From: Commensalibacter papalotli
GTDB lineage: Bacteria > Pseudomonadota > Alphaproteobacteria > Acetobacterales > Acetobacteraceae
Assembly: GCF_947179115.1 (NCBI RefSeq)
Contig: NZ_CAMXCI010000002.1
Coordinates: 248,001-312,000, forward strand
DNA: 64,000 nt
Reading direction: 5' to 3'
The stretch's first letter is position 1; every line of letters starts with the position of its first letter. Under the pieces are notes generated by a model. It ran no database searches, was not told the DNA's origin, and was given only the letters and a program-made list of their open reading frames with translations. A program made the position numbers and the translations under genes. Positions 1 through 9,219 of the stretch are shown piece after piece.

Positions 1-599
1 CAGGATTGATGCAATATACCACACGGTTAAGTAAAGGATTGATTCATCTTAATCAGGCTTATCGTTTGCAGCTTAATAAAGCAGTTGCTAAACTTCCTGA
101 TATTCCTACCTTACTGGCACAAAGTCGGATGCGTTTGGATGATCGTTCATATCGCTTGGATTTGGCATTGCCTGCTTTGGTGATGAAACGCCGTCATCGC
201 TTATCAGCTATAAAACCTGTAGATCAATATGTTGTTGGTCTAATTCATCGTTTTAAAAATTATCTAGAAATGAATAAGATGCAAATGGCGTCCTCTTGGC
301 GACATTATGTGCAACAGCAGAAAAGCGCACTTCCATTTTTTTCTGTATCAACTATTAAAACATTATCTAGAGAGAAAACCTTGCGTTTGGAAGGTTTATC
401 TGCACGTTTAGAAGCGTTATCACCTCATGCTGTGCTGTCGCGCGGTTATGTGTTTGTTAAAGATAAACATGGGAATACGGTTACTCAAGCTAGGAAATTG
501 AGAGCAGGTTCTGAACTAAACTTGATTTTTTATGACGGAGAAAAAACAGTTCGGGTTGTTAAAGAGCAAGATAAACGTCAAGAAATGTTAGATATATAA
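1..599 (+). CDS. xseA: Exodeoxyribonuclease VII large subunit, C-terminal part (5' end outside window)
   Basis: About 199 codons are visible and the frame is open at the left edge, so the gene begins upstream. The protein part is helical and basic, and ends with the motif LSPHAVLSRGYVFV, which matches the conserved LSPLxVLxRGY segment near the XseA C-terminus. This is followed by the short beta-rich tail (around RAGSELNLIFYDG). By family knowledge XseA pairs with several XseB subunits to degrade single-stranded DNA to oligonucleotides. The nuclease core and OB-fold are not in the window. Translation stops at TAA 597-599. No strong terminator follows, only a weak hairpin near 631-646. Confidence 0.9.
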   Translation, partial: GLMQYTTRLSKGLIHLNQAYRLQLNKAVAKLPDIPTLLAQSRMRLDDRSYRLDLALPALVMKRRHRLSAIKPVDQYVVGLIHRFKNYLEMNKMQMASSWRHYVQQQKSALPFFSVSTIKTLSREKTLRLEGLSARLEALSPHAVLSRGYVFVKDKHGNTVTQARKLRAGSELNLIFYDGEKTVRVVKEQDKRQEMLDI

Positions 600-808
600 T
601 AATTATTTGATGTAATTTAGGACAGGTAATTGATTGATTACGTGATCTTAAGAGGACAAATATAATTTTAATTTATATTATTTTGTTATAAGAGATTATT
701 TTAAATCATACATATCCGATTAGATAATACAAAAGCTCTTTATTTAAATCTGGAATTGTATAGTACATATAAAAGATTGAGATTATATTTTTGGTGTTAA
801 TAAATAAT

Positions 809-1249
809 ATGGAAACATACTGGCAGGAACTATCTCTTGAGCAGATGGATAAAGAGCAATGGGAGGCTCTGTGTGATCGTTGTGGTCGCTGTTGTTTGCA
901 TAAATTACGTGATGAAGACACAAATGAAATTGCTTATACCAATGTTGCGTGTCGATTATTAGATACGCAAACAGGGCAATGTTCGGATTATTGTCGCAGA
1001 AAAATTCGTATTCCTGATTGCATTCAGCTGACTCAAGAAATGCTATCTGAAATTGATTGGTTGCCTCCTACATGTGCGTATCGTCTTGTTTCAGAAGGAA
1101 AAAATTTGCCTGAATGGCATTATTTGCGTTCTGGAAGTTTTGATACAGTCCATAGCTCAGGAATTTCCGTTAAGGGGCGCGTAATTAACGAACGAGATGC
1201 TGGTGATATAGAGGATTATATTGTTGATTGGCCAGCACAAGAATCGTAA
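809..1249 (+). CDS. YcgN/UPF0260-type cysteine-cluster protein
   Basis: The 146-residue protein resembles E. coli YcgN: WEALCDRCGRCCLHK near the N-terminus, then NVACRLLD, a cysteine-containing segment around DYCRRK, and WLPPTCAYRL. The CxxCxxCC cluster is typical of the zinc/iron-sulfur binding CxxCxxCC family (YkgJ-like), but the biochemical role of YcgN is not established. ATG 809 was chosen because homologues begin a few residues before the WxxLSLEQMDKEQWE-type segment. A TTG at 791 and GTG at 794 lie in frame upstream but add only six residues. The gene stands alone between xseA and tRNA-Leu. Confidence 0.85.
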   Translation: METYWQELSLEQMDKEQWEALCDRCGRCCLHKLRDEDTNEIAYTNVACRLLDTQTGQCSDYCRRKIRIPDCIQLTQEMLSEIDWLPPTCAYRLVSEGKNLPEWHYLRSGSFDTVHSSGISVKGRVINERDAGDIEDYIVDWPAQES

Positions 1250-1347
1250 GTTAAAGCAACATAAAGTGGCGGTTTAACCTTTACCCTTTGAAAATTTTAG
1301 TTTTTTTAATAGCAATAAAAAAAATTGTTTTTTTTGCAATTATTTAT

Positions 1348-1375
1348 TTGACCTTTTAGATCTTCATGCTATTAA
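1348..1375 (+). promoter_or_regulatory. Candidate sigma-70 promoter of tRNA-Leu
   Basis: A TTGACC box (1348-1353) and a TATTAA box (1370-1375) are separated by 16 bases, and the -10 box ends about 20 bases before the tRNA 5' end. The match is five of six and four of six to the vegetative consensus. The region is A+T-rich, so a chance match is possible. Confidence 0.45.
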
Positions 1376-1394
1376 TACCATACAAACATCAAGA

Positions 1395-1480
1395 GCGAGC
1401 TTGGCGGAATGGTAGACGCTCAAGACTTAAAATCTTGTGTCCAATTGGACGTGTGGGTTCAAGTCCCACAGTTCGCACCA
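1395..1480 (+). tRNA. tRNA-Leu, anticodon UAA
   Basis: An 86-base class II tRNA including an encoded CCA end. The acceptor stem GCGAGCT pairs with AGTTCGC (one G-U). The anticodon arm CAAGA-CTTAAAA-TCTTG gives anticodon TAA. A long variable arm follows, then the T-arm GTGGG-TTCAAGT-CCCAC. It reads UUA and UUG leucine codons, which are abundant in the A+T-rich genes around it. Confidence 0.97.
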
Positions 1481-1520
1481 TTGATGTTTGTTTTAATCCA
1501 TTGATAATGCTGGTTTTGTC

Positions 1521-1549
1521 AGGTTACTCATAACCTCAGCTTGCTTTTT
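1521..1549 (+). terminator. Weak terminator-like hairpin after tRNA-Leu
   Basis: AGGTTA (1521-1526) pairs with TAACCT (1531-1536) across the loop CTCA. A five-T run starts at 1545, eight bases after the stem, which is further than ideal for an intrinsic terminator. Confidence 0.3.
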
Positions 1550-1780
1550 GTCAGATCAACTTATAAAATATAAAAGTTCCGATATTTGCAAAAAGATCTG
1601 CAATAATTTCCTATATTAAAAAAATTTCTCATTATATTAAATAGTCGGAAAAAGTGTAATTCATTTTTTTAGTTATAAAAAATAATAAAGTTGCTGATAA
1701 TTTAATATTGAACCTTATCGTTTAATGAATGAATAATTTGAAAGATTAAGACCTATCTCAATCAAAGTAATGAAATTGAT

Positions 1781-1800
1781 AATGATATTATAATATCATT
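1781..1800. repeat. 20-bp perfect palindrome, Fur-box-like
   Basis: The ten bases at 1781-1790 are exactly complementary to 1791-1800. With the preceding bases the sequence contains GATAATGATA, which equals the first half of the classical Fur consensus. It could be an operator or a cruciform-type element. No intact gene starts just downstream, so its target is unclear. Confidence 0.5.
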
Positions 1801-2054
1801 CGAGGAATTACTGAGTTTTGTGGTGAAAAAGAACCTCATTATTCAACAGGGCTGGGTGCAAGAAATTGTAAATAGTTGATTGAGTAGCTGCCTGACAATA
1901 ATGGCAGCAACGCAAAAAATAAAAAAACAGCATATTTATGATATTAAAATAAAAGAGTTTTATAATAAAGCTGTTAATGTTTAAGATTAAATGGGGTTGC
2001 CTATTATAAAAAAACAGTAATCTATACCCCATAATCTATTGTTAAAACTTAAAT

Positions 2055-3743
2055 CTAGAATCTAAAATCTAGGGTTTCCATAACAAAAGCACCATTTTTT
2101 GCACCAGCATTTCTTATTGATTTAGACCCAATAAACCCTGCAAAATCATTCGTTAAAACAAGATGAGGCGCAATGGCATAAGCAAAGGTAAATTGAGGTA
2201 AAGCACCAACAAATCCGCCTGAAAAATTTTCTCTGAGGGGATAATTAATACCAATACCATAAATCGTATCATTAGTGCTTGCTCTCCACATCACAGGAGC
2301 ATGAAGTTTAAGTAAAGTTTTTGGTGTTGGGTTATAAGTAATTAAAGGCCCTGTACTAATAACGTTAGATAAATTCATATAAAGAGTCATATCTTGATAA
2401 TTGGCTGTTGGGAAATAAGGGGAGGCAAAATTATGAATAGCACCTTTTGTTTTTTTATAATTTCCCCCAGAGTAATAGTCACTTTGTAACCCTAGGGTTG
2501 GTTTACCTGCAATGTTTGTAAAAGTGTAAGAAAACAACGTATTGAATGCAAAAGCACTTACAGGGCGTGAATCTCCTCCTTTTGCAGGTCTGAATTCTCC
2601 TCCTTGATAGATACCAATGATTTCAAGGTTAATATCTCCAATATTTCCACCTATTCTTCCACCAATATTATCTCGGCGGCTTGATCCCTTTTGCCAACCT
2701 CCAATACTTGATGTTGGAATAGAGGCCGGTGTTCCACTGTATAAATATCCCATAAAGAAACTATCAACATAAAGCTGGCTTTTTTTCCCAAAAGCAGTAA
2801 ATGTTGGTAGGGCTAAGCTTGCATATCCACCATAAAGTCGAGCATTCCAGCTGGGACCGTATCCAAAAATTTTTCTATCGGTTAAATCTGTTTGCCAAAA
2901 ATCAAAAAGGTCAACGCGAAAACGCTCCCATATGGCGTAACCTCTGACTCCATCCCAACTTTGCCTGACGTTTGTAATTTCGCGTGGTGAGGTTAGAGAT
3001 AGTGGAGCATCCACAAAAAATTGTCTTCCCCCCATAACCCCCATCTTAGCCCCAAGCAAGTTTACTTTTAACTCTAAAAAACCTTGTTGAAGATCAAGCC
3101 TTTTACGTTGAAAACCTGTTTGATATCCAAAAGTATTGCTGCCTCCAGCAACGGCATTAATAAGCTCGGCATATGCACGAACATGTTGGCCAATATGTAG
3201 ATCAGCACCATATAAACTGCGTAAAAGAAGCTTATTAGAATTCTTTTTGGTTGTATATCCTAGATAAGGCTGAGAATCATAAACATAACGTAAACGCTCA
3301 TTTCCATTTAAACTTAGCCAAATTGTACCAGAATCATTAAGAGGAATATATTTTAAGCGATTAAACCAATCTTTGTTTCTATTGGGGTCATTGCATAATC
3401 CACTCCAGTCTTCAGCCCAGCGCGCTTGTGCATATGGTGCATTATTTCCAAAACCATACCATGAATAGTTACCGACGGCACCAAAACCAGCAGCAGCTCC
3501 TTTATTATTGTTAAAGGCACTTCCCCAATCTGGATGCCTGCTTTCTCCATATTTTCCTGCAGCAGTAACAACTTTTTTACAACGCTTATCAATCAATGTG
3601 TTATCATCAATGGAACTATTAGCAGAGGAGCTTATTTTTGTAACGGTTTGTGCAAAGCTAGGTGAAAAAGAGATAAAAGTACAAGATAGCAATAAAGTGA
3701 TTGTTTTTAATTTTTTATAAATAAGCATTTGGTTATCATTCAT
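2055..3743 (-). CDS. Outer-membrane porin-like protein, alginate-export family
   Basis: A 562-residue protein with an N-terminal signal peptide (hydrophobic core about residues 16-28, likely cleaved after SPSFA near residue 31). Alternating aromatic/polar beta strands follow and it ends in LDFRF, the aromatic C-terminus typical of outer-membrane barrels. The internal segment GRQFFVDAPLSLTSPREITN with RQSWDGVRGY resembles the alginate-export/AlgE-like barrel family seen in many proteobacterial solute channels. The substrate cannot be read from the sequence, and alginate itself is not implied. The start is ATG 3743, with a second ATG five codons later. It is transcribed away from moeB and is not co-directional with any neighbour. 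Three similar AATCTAG-like repeats cover its stop codon. Confidence 0.8.
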   Translation of the reverse strand: MNDNQMLIYKKLKTITLLLSCTFISFSPSFAQTVTKISSSANSSIDDNTLIDKRCKKVVTAAGKYGESRHPDWGSAFNNNKGAAAGFGAVGNYSWYGFGNNAPYAQARWAEDWSGLCNDPNRNKDWFNRLKYIPLNDSGTIWLSLNGNERLRYVYDSQPYLGYTTKKNSNKLLLRSLYGADLHIGQHVRAYAELINAVAGGSNTFGYQTGFQRKRLDLQQGFLELKVNLLGAKMGVMGGRQFFVDAPLSLTSPREITNVRQSWDGVRGYAIWERFRVDLFDFWQTDLTDRKIFGYGPSWNARLYGGYASLALPTFTAFGKKSQLYVDSFFMGYLYSGTPASIPTSSIGGWQKGSSRRDNIGGRIGGNIGDINLEIIGIYQGGEFRPAKGGDSRPVSAFAFNTLFSYTFTNIAGKPTLGLQSDYYSGGNYKKTKGAIHNFASPYFPTANYQDMTLYMNLSNVISTGPLITYNPTPKTLLKLHAPVMWRASTNDTIYGIGINYPLRENFSGGFVGALPQFTFAYAIAPHLVLTNDFAGFIGSKSIRNAGAKNGAFVMETLDFRF

Positions 3744-3951
3744 GATATAACGTCGCTTTTTAATTAGAGTAACTTTATCTTATCTTATCTTTTTAAATTT
3801 TTAATCCTATTGGCTTGAAGTGTATAAATTATAGTTATTGAGCACAGACAAACTATATACTTTTGAATAATACGAACTACCTATTTTAGTAATAGAATAT
3901 TCAAGAAAAAAAAGACTATAATTAAATTTTTATTTTTATAGTAATAACCAA

Positions 3952-4695
3952 ATGGATGATTCTCAATTAATACGATATAGCCGACATATATTATTGCCCC
4001 AAATTGATTTAAAAGGGCAACGAACGCTATTGAACAGTAAAATACTCATCATCGGCTGTGGGGGATTAGGGTGTGCTGTTATTCCTTTACTAGCAGCTGC
4101 GGGTATTGGGGGTTTAACTTGTGTTGATGATGACAAAGTGGATTTATCAAATTTGCAAAGGCAAACACATTATATACATGCTGATATTGGGAAATATAAA
4201 GCAGAGGTAATGAAAGCCTTTATACAAAAGCAAAATCAAGATGTACAAGTCCATACCATAACTCAAAGATTAATCGTAGATGACTTGATTTTATTATGTA
4301 AACAGCATGATATCGTAATTGATTGCAGTGATAATTTACAAACTCGACATAATGTTAATCAGGCGGCTTTTACCAGTAAAACTCCACTGGTATTTGGCTC
4401 AGCACTTCGTTTTGAAGGACAGTTAAGCGTTTTTAATAGTCGCAATATATCGTCTCCATGTTATGCTTGTTTATTCGATGGACAGGATAATGGGCAAGAT
4501 AGTTGTTCTTTTTCAGGTGTTTTTTCGCCGCTGGTCAGCGTTATTGGTTCAATGCAAGCTGCAGAAGCTTTGAAAATTATTTTAAATATTGGCGATATTG
4601 TTACAGGAAGATTACTTCATTATAATGCATTAAATGCACAGTTTTACCAAGTTGCTTTTGATCGTAATCCTAGCTGTAAAATCTGTGGTCATTAA
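3952..4695 (+). CDS. moeB: Molybdopterin-synthase adenylyltransferase (MoeB/ThiF/HesA family)
   Basis: A 247-residue E1-like enzyme. The nucleotide-binding motif GCGGLGC is at residues 35-41, after the family hallmark RYSRHILLPQIDLKGQ. Two zinc-type cysteine pairs, CYAC near residue 171 and CKIC at 242-245, match MoeB/ThiF. By family knowledge it activates the C-terminal glycine of MoaD as an acyl-adenylate for sulfur transfer. The rest of the molybdopterin pathway lies 14-18 kb downstream, so MoeB is the better call over ThiF. There is no C-terminal rhodanese domain. It ends one base from the convergent narL gene. Confidence 0.88.
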   Translation: MDDSQLIRYSRHILLPQIDLKGQRTLLNSKILIIGCGGLGCAVIPLLAAAGIGGLTCVDDDKVDLSNLQRQTHYIHADIGKYKAEVMKAFIQKQNQDVQVHTITQRLIVDDLILLCKQHDIVIDCSDNLQTRHNVNQAAFTSKTPLVFGSALRFEGQLSVFNSRNISSPCYACLFDGQDNGQDSCSFSGVFSPLVSVIGSMQAAEALKIILNIGDIVTGRLLHYNALNAQFYQVAFDRNPSCKICGH

Positions 4696-4696
4696 T

Positions 4697-5371
4697 TTAT
4701 ATTTTATTAAACCCGTGTTCAAGTGCAAAAACAGCTGCCTGAACGCGGCTATGTATATTTAATTTGCGTAAAATATTTTGCACATGCAATTTGATTGTGC
4801 TTTCGGACAAATTAAAAAAACGAGCAATTTCTTTATTGCTGACACCTTTGGTTAACCATGCCAGAATTTCTTTTTCTCTTGGCGTTAATGTTTCGTACAG
4901 GTTATAAGGTTCATCATTATGTTGTTTTGAGGATTTAAATTGCCCAATTAACTTCGTTGTCATTTCAGGGGATAAGATATTATTGCCCTCTAATGTTTTG
5001 CGAATGCTATTTAATAAAAAATCGGTATCGATATTTTTTAATAGATATCCTTTGGCTCCAATTTTCATACATTCCAACAAATCTTCATCATCTTCAGAAA
5101 CAGTTAAAATTAATATTTTTAAAGTAGGATCAGTATTTAATAATTGTTGTAATGTTTCTTTACCAGCCATAACAGGCATGTCAAGGTCAAGTAAAATAAT
5201 ATCTGGATGGAGGGCTCCAGCAAGTTTTACCCCTTGCAGGCCATCTTGTGCTTCACCAACGATTTCAAAATCTTTTTCAGTTTCGAGTAAAAATTTTAAT
5301 CCCGAGCGAAAAAGAGCATGATCGTCAATTAATAAAATTTTGATTATAGGATGGGTCATAGTTATTTCCAT
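4697..5371 (-). CDS. narL: Nitrate/nitrite response regulator NarL
   Basis: A 224-residue two-domain regulator. The receiver domain (about residues 8-122) keeps the acidic pair in ILLIDDH, the phospho-acceptor in IILLDLDMP and the lysine in GYLLKNID. The C-terminal LuxR/NarL helix-turn-helix (about 158-220) contains LTPREKEILAWLTKGVSNKE and STIKLHVQNILRKL. ATG 5371 overlaps the TAA of the upstream kinase as TAATG, which implies translational coupling. A second ATG four codons later is possible. By family it activates narK/narG transcription when phosphorylated by NarX. Its neighbours (narX upstream, narKGHJI divergent) make the assignment strong. Confidence 0.92.
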   Translation of the reverse strand: MEITMTHPIIKILLIDDHALFRSGLKFLLETEKDFEIVGEAQDGLQGVKLAGALHPDIILLDLDMPVMAGKETLQQLLNTDPTLKILILTVSEDDEDLLECMKIGAKGYLLKNIDTDFLLNSIRKTLEGNNILSPEMTTKLIGQFKSSKQHNDEPYNLYETLTPREKEILAWLTKGVSNKEIARFFNLSESTIKLHVQNILRKLNIHSRVQAAVFALEHGFNKI

Positions 5372-7317
5372 TATTGTTGTGGAATTATTAATTCAATGGT
5401 TGTTCCATGTTGTAAAATAGAGGTTATATTAATGATTCCACAGGCTTTTTCAGTTCTTTCTTTCATGATAGATAAACCTACATGACTTAATTTTTTCTTT
5501 TTAATTATCTCTATATCAAAACCAATACCATCATCTTCGATACGCATAATAAAGTTTTTTCCATTTTCAAAAGTAACTTTTGCTTGGCTGCAAGAGGAGT
5601 GTTTGCGGATATTGGACAATGCTTCTTGCAAAATAAAAACAACTTGTAATTGTTGTTGTTGGGTTAGAAAAAAATGTTGATTTAGATTATTGGTTTCAAT
5701 TGGTATTGAAGTTTGAGCTTTAAAACGTTTTAAGACTTTTTGAACGACTTCTTGAAAATTTTCAGTATGGTTGATTTTAGTTCTGAAATTTAAAAGGAGC
5801 TCTCTGACATCTTCATAGGATTCTTGGATACCTTTTTGTATGAAATTTAGATTTTGTAGAATTCTATTATAATCTTTTTGATTAATTGCTTTTTCTAGCA
5901 TTTGCGTTTGTAAATTCAAAAAGGAAAGGGATTGCGCTATACTGTCATGTAAGCCTTGTGCAATCATATTTCTTTCTTCGAGAATAGCAAGTTGTTTTTC
6001 TTTTAGTGTAAGTTGTTGATTTTCTATAGAAATTGCTAATTGCTTGGTTAGTGTTTTAATTAAATAATGATTTTGATTTTCTTTTTCAGAAGAAGTTCTT
6101 GGATTCTTAAAATACAAAACAACCATTCCTATTTCATTATTATTATGCCAAATAGGAAAAATAACAAAATGGTCAAAAGCTGCTTCTATACAATTTGGAA
6201 TTGAAAGGTCTAATTTATTTTGTTGTTTGGTTTGAATATATATAGGGTTTGGATTTTTAGGTAATACAGTTACATCAAAAAAACAATGTGAAGAAAAATA
6301 GCATTTTTTTACAATGTCTGATTGTTTTGGCAGTCCTTGACTATATAGAAAATCAAGAGAGGTCTTATCCTTATTAAGAACCCCGATAAAACCACCATCT
6401 GCATATCCTAGTGAAATGATTTTATTTAGAAAACTTTCTAAAATAGTATCTTGCATATGACTTTCATGTAAAAAAATTGTCATATCATACAGAATCGCAA
6501 GTTCGTGGTTTTTTTCTTCTAATGCAATTGTTTTTTGAGATACTTTTTGTTCAAGATTATTATATAAATCTTGTAAATTATCTGCCATTTTATTGAAACC
6601 AGCTGATACAACGCTAAACTCATCTTTGTTTGTAATAACGATACGTTCAGATAAATTGCCAATGCTTAATTGTTGAATGGCATTTTGTAAGCGTGTTAAG
6701 GGACTTATTACAAACTTATATAAAAGATAAATGGCAGAAAAAGCAGTAAAAATAACCATAATAATTAAGATGGTTTGTATAAATCTTAACCAAATAATAT
6801 TTTGAGTATTTTGATTTTCAATTAATTTTACGAGTTGATTAATATACCCTACAAACTGATCTGCAACTTGTAACTCTTTTGGGGATAAAATAGTATTAAA
6901 AGCATAGGGCTTGTTTAGTAAGGGTAAGACATTTTTTTGATAATATTGTTCTATAACCTCTATTTGTTTATCAATTTTGGCATTATTTGGAAAAATAAAA
7001 TTATTTCTGTCTGATTTTAACAAATTATTCAGAATAAATACAAAATCATTTTGTTCAGATTGTAATGCTTTTTGATGATCAGGTTGAGAAACTAAGGTAA
7101 TCATATGATAGATTTTCATGCGTAAACTACCTGCATAATTAATATCTTTACCTGCATTTTCTAGCTGCCAAAGTAAGGTAAGAGCATATCCTGTAAAAAA
7201 AATAGCTCCTGTTACCCATACAATAATTGAAATGAGTAATTTAAGAGAGAGGCTATGTCGTCTTGATATTTTTTTCATCTCATTTTTTGTATGGTTAATT
7301 TTTTGAGTAACTGTCAT
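5371..7317 (-). CDS. narX: Nitrate/nitrite sensor histidine kinase NarX
   Basis: A 648-residue membrane kinase. The first transmembrane helix is about residues 26-50, followed by a periplasmic sensor beginning with the nitrate-binding P-box-like GSLRMKIYHM (63-72). The second helix is about 178-200, then a HAMP segment (VISPLTRLQNAIQQL) and a coiled coil. A central GAF-like module (about 270-440) has several cysteines, followed by a HisKA_3 dimerisation box with the phospho-accepting His in GLHDSIAQSL (about 455), and an HATPase domain with QEALSNIRKHS and DDGIGF. This is the NarX/NarQ architecture. It overlaps narL (TAATG). The gene diverges from narK, leaving a shared regulatory spacer of about 490 bases. 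Confidence 0.92.
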   Translation of the reverse strand: MTVTQKINHTKNEMKKISRRHSLSLKLLISIIVWVTGAIFFTGYALTLLWQLENAGKDINYAGSLRMKIYHMITLVSQPDHQKALQSEQNDFVFILNNLLKSDRNNFIFPNNAKIDKQIEVIEQYYQKNVLPLLNKPYAFNTILSPKELQVADQFVGYINQLVKLIENQNTQNIIWLRFIQTILIIMVIFTAFSAIYLLYKFVISPLTRLQNAIQQLSIGNLSERIVITNKDEFSVVSAGFNKMADNLQDLYNNLEQKVSQKTIALEEKNHELAILYDMTIFLHESHMQDTILESFLNKIISLGYADGGFIGVLNKDKTSLDFLYSQGLPKQSDIVKKCYFSSHCFFDVTVLPKNPNPIYIQTKQQNKLDLSIPNCIEAAFDHFVIFPIWHNNNEIGMVVLYFKNPRTSSEKENQNHYLIKTLTKQLAISIENQQLTLKEKQLAILEERNMIAQGLHDSIAQSLSFLNLQTQMLEKAINQKDYNRILQNLNFIQKGIQESYEDVRELLLNFRTKINHTENFQEVVQKVLKRFKAQTSIPIETNNLNQHFFLTQQQQLQVVFILQEALSNIRKHSSCSQAKVTFENGKNFIMRIEDDGIGFDIEIIKKKKLSHVGLSIMKERTEKACGIINITSILQHGTTIELIIPQQ

Positions 7318-7807
7318 ATTTTATTTGATATAAGTGTTCGTCAGTATATTTAAAGTCAAGTTTTGATGTAAATTGATGTGTTCACGTTAATTATGTATCG
7401 GTATTAATAGAACCTGTTGGACCTTGGTCTTTTCTTTATTGTGGAGAATAAGGCAATAGCATAAGCAATTTTTTTTATAGATTACAAGATACCAATAAAC
7501 CCAATAAAAAATTAATTAATAACTGAGAGATATTGTTACTCTTAATTTATTTTATACTTTTCCAACCATTATACTAAATATGAATTTTAATCTATAACAT
7601 TAAAAACAATAACAAAAACTAGTCCGAAAGTACTAGATAATACCTAGCCAAATATATGGTTTTTTTTGCCCCTTAGTTGAATAGGTTTACAATTTCAAAT
7701 GTATTAAATTGATATGTAATTTTAAGCCAGAATAAGAAATATTAACTATATTGAATCCTTTATTTGGCAAATTACACAAGAAATTATCTTGTAATAGGAA
7801 ATTATAC
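7318..7807. other. narX-narK divergent regulatory spacer
   Basis: About 490 A+T-rich bases between two divergent transcription units. I see no full FNR consensus (TTGAT-N4-ATCAA) and no clean 7-2-7 pair of NarL heptamers by eye. An inverted repeat CTAGT-N8-ACTAG lies at about 7619-7636, and two TATACTT/TATACTA elements lie at about 7551-7575. These are candidates only. Confidence 0.6.
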
Positions 7808-9187
7808 ATGTCCAAATATATAACCAACTGGGAGCCAGAAAATAAAGATTTTTGGCAAAAGCAAGGGAAAAAGATAGCAACACGAAATCTATGGATTTCA
7901 GTACCAGCACTTTTACTTGCTTTTGTCGTATGGTCTTTGTGGAGTGTAGTTGTCATTTATTTGCCCAAACTTGGTTTTAATTACGATTCAAATCAATTGA
8001 TGTTATTAACTGCTTTACCTGCATTATCGGGTGCAACATTACGAATATTCTATGCATTTATGGTGCCTATTTTTGGTGGCAGAAAATGGACATTTTTTTC
8101 TACTGCATTGACAATAATTCCATTGGTTTGGTTTGGAATATGTGTTCAAAATCCAGAAACAAGTTTCACAACAATGGCGATTATCGCCTTACTATGTGGT
8201 TTTGGTGGTGGGAATTTTAGTTCATCTATGGCGAATATTGGATATTTCTTTCCAAAGACAGAAAAAGGGTATGCAACTGGGGTTAATGCAGGTTTAGGAA
8301 ATCTTGGGGTTTCTGTATTGCAATTTGCAGCACCTTTAGTGATCGGTGTCGGAATTTTTGGTTCTTTTGGTGGTGATCCTAAAACAATCGTGCAACATGG
8401 GCATGAAACATCTATATGGTTACAAAATATAGGGTTCATATGGATTCCTATGATTGTATTAGCCTTAGTCTTTATTTGGTTTGGAATGAATGATCTGGCA
8501 TCTGCAAAAGCATCCTTTTCCGAACAGTCTGCAATTTTTAAACGCAAAGATAATTGGCTTTTATGTTGGTTATATCTGGGAATGTTCGGGTCTTTTATTG
8601 GGTATTCTGCGGTATTTCCGATATTTGTTAAACATTCATTTCCTGATATTGATCCTTTGACATATGCATTTTTAGGACCTTTGCTTGGGTCAATCTTTAG
8701 AGTTGTTGGGGGAATGATTTCTGATAAAATTAGACCAACAATCGTTACACAAATTTCTTATGTAGGTGTGATTATTTTTACGGTTGCTGTGTTGTATTTC
8801 ATTCCTCAAAACGGGCAGCCTGGGCATTTTATGGGTTTTTTCATAAGCTTTATGTTGATCTTTGTTTTTGTTGGGTTGGGAAATGGGTCGGTATTCGCGC
8901 AAACTCCGGTCGTTTTTGCACGCTTTCATCGTAAATTGGCAGCTTCAACAAATATGAATGCAGAAGATTCTGCTAAGATTGCTGTTAAAGAAACAGGTGC
9001 TGTTCTTGGGTTTATGGGTGCTATTGGTGCTTATGGTGGATTTATTATTCCAAAATTTTGTGGAACGGCAGTTGCTTACACTGGATCATTTAATCTGGCG
9101 TTTTACTGTTTTATTGCTTTTTACTGTACGTGTCTCTTGGTGAATTGGTGGTTCTATCTTCGTAAAAGCGCAACGAGTGCATGTTAA
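7808..9187 (+). CDS. narK: Nitrate/nitrite transporter NarK (major facilitator superfamily)
   Basis: A 459-residue protein with about twelve membrane segments. The nitrate signature is clear: FGGGNFSSSMANIGYFFPKT followed by GYATGVNAGLGNLGVS. The substrate-binding arginines of the family fit those in ATLRIFYAF and SIFRVVGGM. ATG 7808 was chosen because it starts MSKYITNWEPE as in homologues and has TAGGAAA upstream. An in-frame TTG at 7751 gives an atypical 19-residue extension. It is the first gene of the nar operon and by family exchanges nitrate for nitrite or co-transports nitrate with protons. With no nitrite reductase visible, nitrite export is likely important. Confidence 0.95.
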   Translation: MSKYITNWEPENKDFWQKQGKKIATRNLWISVPALLLAFVVWSLWSVVVIYLPKLGFNYDSNQLMLLTALPALSGATLRIFYAFMVPIFGGRKWTFFSTALTIIPLVWFGICVQNPETSFTTMAIIALLCGFGGGNFSSSMANIGYFFPKTEKGYATGVNAGLGNLGVSVLQFAAPLVIGVGIFGSFGGDPKTIVQHGHETSIWLQNIGFIWIPMIVLALVFIWFGMNDLASAKASFSEQSAIFKRKDNWLLCWLYLGMFGSFIGYSAVFPIFVKHSFPDIDPLTYAFLGPLLGSIFRVVGGMISDKIRPTIVTQISYVGVIIFTVAVLYFIPQNGQPGHFMGFFISFMLIFVFVGLGNGSVFAQTPVVFARFHRKLAASTNMNAEDSAKIAVKETGAVLGFMGAIGAYGGFIIPKFCGTAVAYTGSFNLAFYCFIAFYCTCLLVNWWFYLRKSATSAC

Positions 9188-9219
9188 TTGGTATTATAGC
9201 TTAAGGATTGGAAAAAATT

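Larger units (their letters stand above)
1481..2054. other. A+T-rich intergenic spacer
   Basis: About 570 bases between tRNA-Leu and the 3' end of the porin-like gene. Apart from the weak hairpin after the tRNA and a 20-base palindrome at 1781-1800, I see no supported gene. Short open frames (for example around 1808-2032 on the minus strand) have no recognisable family and no clear ribosome binding site. The plus-strand stretch 1801-1940 reads like a broken cysteine-containing peptide with in-frame stops and could be gene debris, but this is weak. Confidence 0.6.

Noticed and set aside
1808..2032. Open frame on the minus strand in the spacer after tRNA-Leu
   Set aside because: No ribosome binding site, no family resemblance, and composition like the A+T-rich spacer.
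7318..7807. FNR or NarL sites
   Set aside because: Looked for TTGAT-N4-ATCAA and paired heptamers by eye; only weak partial matches, not worth annotating.
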